NCBI GenBank assembly: GCA_902568235.1
Contig: CACFPS010000003.1
Span: 1-64,000, forward strand
Direction: 5' to 3'
Length of the DNA stretch: 64,000 bases
Origin: an uncultured Pelagibacteraceae bacterium
GTDB taxonomy: Bacteria > Pseudomonadota > Alphaproteobacteria > Pelagibacterales > Pelagibacteraceae
Shown: positions 62,347 through 64,000 of the stretch, piece after piece
Layout of the letters: the number at the start of each line of letters is the position of its first letter
Position numbering within the stretch: position 1 is the stretch's first letter
Notes under the pieces: generated by a model
Seen by the model: the letters and a program-made list of their open reading frames with translations, nothing else
What the model was told of the DNA's origin: nothing
Database searches by the model: none
Made by a program: the position numbers and the translations under genes

Positions 62347-63204
62347 TTGACTAAAAATCATACATTATTAATTTTATTTGTTATGTTTTTGCTTGGGAGT
62401 GCTTATCCTACAGGAAAACTTGGTGTTAATGCATCAGTACCACCAATTTTGTTTGGTGCTTTAAGAATGGGAATTGTTTTTATTTGTTTAATTCCTTTTT
62501 GCAAATTTATCATACCAAATAAAAAGTATATTTTGCCTTTAATCGCTTTTTCATTGTCGATGGGTGTAGGTGTAAACTTATTTTTATATTTAGGAATAAA
62601 TGCTTCTAGTATAATGTCGCCACTAGTTATAGCTGCCCAACTATCAATTCCTATTGCAATTATTTTAAGTTCCATATTTATTGGTGAGTCAATAAATTAC
62701 AAACAATGGATTTTAATAATTACAGCTTTTTTTGGAATTGTATTAATAGGATTTGATCCAAAAATTGCAGATGAAATAATAGGATTTCTACTGATATGTG
62801 GTATGGCTTTTTTTTATGGATCTTCACAAGTTTTTTCAAGATATCTTAAAGATTTAGACATTAAATTTACAAATGCTGCAATGGGTTTTATTGCGTTTGT
62901 TATTTTATTAATTGCTTCTATCTTTTTTGAAGGAAATACAATTTCTAATCTGAAAAATTTAAATCTTCAAGCATGGGTAATGGTATTCCATGCTGGAATT
63001 CTTTGTTCTTTATTTGGACATATGTTGATGTTTTATCTTTATAAATTTTATCCAGTAGGACAAGTTCTTCCCTTTTATGCTTTGTTTCCCGTATTTGGAA
63101 TGTCATTAAGTTTTTTCATATTTGGTGAAATTCCAACACTCATTATGGTAATTGGTGGAGTTATAGTGATAACTTCAGTCTATTTACTCCAAAAAACTAG
63201 GTAA
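62347..63204 (+). CDS. EamA/DMT-family transporter
   Basis: A 285-residue inner-membrane protein with about ten hydrophobic segments and two EamA repeats (FGALRMGIVFICL in the first). The start is a TTG eight bases after the aldehyde dehydrogenase stop, giving a start just before the first helix. It ends the LLM operon and is the third EamA exporter in the window. Substrate unknown. Confidence 0.88.
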   Translation: MTKNHTLLILFVMFLLGSAYPTGKLGVNASVPPILFGALRMGIVFICLIPFCKFIIPNKKYILPLIAFSLSMGVGVNLFLYLGINASSIMSPLVIAAQLSIPIAIILSSIFIGESINYKQWILIITAFFGIVLIGFDPKIADEIIGFLLICGMAFFYGSSQVFSRYLKDLDIKFTNAAMGFIAFVILLIASIFFEGNTISNLKNLNLQAWVMVFHAGILCSLFGHMLMFYLYKFYPVGQVLPFYALFPVFGMSLSFFIFGEIPTLIMVIGGVIVITSVYLLQKTR

Positions 63205-63251
63205 TTTTCTCATTGAAAAAATATTCCAATAAGATTTAATTTTGTTTTTAT

Positions 63252-63265
63252 AAATTGTTAACAAT
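63252..63265. promoter_or_regulatory. 14-bp palindrome before the LivJ-type gene
   Basis: AATTGTTAACAATT is a perfect palindrome directly upstream of the AAAGGGAA ribosome site of the next gene. It could be an operator or a small 5' hairpin; in DNA this AT-rich a chance occurrence is also possible. The rest of the 73-base gap is AT-rich without other visible signals. Confidence 0.3.
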
Positions 63266-63277
63266 TAAAGGGAATAA

Positions 63278-64000
63278 TATGAAAAAATTAGTTTTAGCTG
63301 CTTTTATATTTGTATCGACAATTTCAACAAATGTATTAGCAGATATTAAAATGGGAGTCATTTTAGGATTTACAGGTCCTATTGAATCTCTAACTCCTGC
63401 AATGGCTGCATCTGCGGAACTTGCTTTTAAAGAAGCTTCAGATTCAGGTTCGTTGTTAGGAGGACAAAAAATATCAGTGGAAAGAGCTGACTCAACTTGT
63501 GTGGACTCTGCTGCTGCAACTGCAGCTGCCGAAGGTTTAGTTTCGGGCGGTGTTGTAGCAATCATGGGTGCTGACTGTTCTGGTGTTACTGGTGCGATAG
63601 CAACTAACGTTGCTGTTCCAAATGGAGTAGTAATGATATCTCCATCTGCAACTTCTCCAGGATTAACAGATTTGAATGATAATGGTTACTTCTTCAGAAC
63701 CGCTCCATCAGATGCTAGAGGTGGTCAAATTTTAGCAGATATTACAAAAGACAGAAAAGTTAAATCACTTGCTGTGACTCATACAAACAATGACTACGGA
63801 AAAGGATTGGCTGATGTTTATGTTGCCGCTGTAAAAGCTCATGGTATTAATGTAACTGTAGTAACTGCTCACGAAGAAGGTAAAGGTGATTATGGTGCTG
63901 AAGTTGCAACTTTAGCTGCTGCTGGCGGAGATGCTTTGGCAGTTTTAGGTTACTTAGACCAAGCAGGTGGAAGTATAATCCAAGGATCATTGGACTCGGG
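63278..64000 (+). CDS. Branched-chain-amino-acid-type ABC substrate-binding protein (LivJ-like), 3' end off the window
   Basis: An open frame from the ATG at 63278 to the window edge, about 241 residues, absent from the ORF track because it has no stop here. It has a signal peptide ending VLA near residue 21, then IKMGVILGFTGPIESL and GVVAIMGADCSG, the usual first strands of the Peripla_BP_6/LivJ family, and VVMISPSATSPGLT, the conserved hinge motif. Members bind branched-chain amino acids, amides, urea or aromatic compounds. It probably opens another ABC operon continuing beyond the window. Confidence 0.93.

Noticed and set aside
1-64000. CRISPR arrays, insertion sequences, prophage or integrase attachment sites
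   Set aside because: No regularly spaced repeats, transposase, integrase or phage genes were seen.

Overview
The window is an AT-rich, gene-dense stretch of bacterial chromosome with almost no intergenic DNA and many start/stop overlaps. It is dense in ABC uptake systems, osmolyte-catabolism enzymes and small-molecule exporters, and I found no transcription-regulator gene, transposase, integrase, rRNA, tRNA or CRISPR array. This fits a streamlined marine alphaproteobacterium of the SAR11 (Pelagibacterales) type. That assignment is inferred from composition and gene content only. No gene-free stretch exceeds 300 bases; the longest are the divergent intergenic regions near 42.3 kb and 7.8 kb and the AT-rich upstream region at 40983-41127.

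Layout. (1) 1-9.3 kb, housekeeping and nitrogen: a truncated TPR-like membrane protein, acnA, a LysE exporter and csaA on the minus strand; argE on plus; an aldehyde dehydrogenase with an agmatinase-family ureohydrolase; then a secreted zincin-like protein paired with a degenerate cyclophilin. (2) 9.3-17 kb: a FadN-type beta-oxidation fusion downstream of a Dpp/Opp-type ABC transporter whose binding-protein gene is frameshifted at an A9 run. (3) 17.1-24.6 kb, plus strand: an unassigned catabolic cluster with two GcvT-fold proteins (one DmdA-like), a peptidase-E-like protein, an FMN 2-hydroxyacid oxidase, a ThDP enzyme, an altered transthyretin-like protein and a thiolase. (4) 24.6-34.4 kb: a Pot-type ABC transporter co-directional with EutA-like and DoeA/EutD-like ectoine genes, divergent from an EamA exporter, a beta-hydroxyacid dehydrogenase and an aldehyde dehydrogenase. 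(5) 34.4-41 kb: a Ugp-type ABC transporter with a duplicated UgpE permease, a glycerophosphodiester phosphodiesterase and a 2H phosphoesterase. (6) 41-55 kb: a quaternary-amine island with a gamma-butyrobetaine-hydroxylase-like oxygenase, a ProXWV-type transporter, carnitine-dehydrogenase-like protein, BKACE, a hotdog thioesterase, a TauD-type oxygenase beside a PhnZ/TmpB-like HD oxygenase, and a choline-dehydrogenase-like GMC enzyme. (7) 55.2-64 kb: an amidinotransferase, two EamA exporters, an IPNS-like oxygenase, an LLM flavoenzyme/AA_synth/hydrolase/aldehyde dehydrogenase operon behind a structured leader, and the start of a LivJ-type binding protein.

How it fits together. The central theme is uptake of methylated or zwitterionic osmolytes and headgroups (betaines, carnitine, ectoine-like compounds, glycerophosphodiesters, peptides) and their conversion to glycine betaine, C1 units, amino acids, acyl-CoAs and phosphate. 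The most notable points are a nearly complete gamma-butyrobetaine/carnitine-to-glycine-betaine gene set, the embedded oxygenase plus HD-oxygenase pair that may be an uncharacterised C-P (or C-C) cleavage route, and the unassigned two-GcvT cluster. In all four complete binding-protein-first transport operons a strong hairpin lies between the binding-protein gene and the next gene. This suggests that RNA attenuation does some of the work that regulators do elsewhere.
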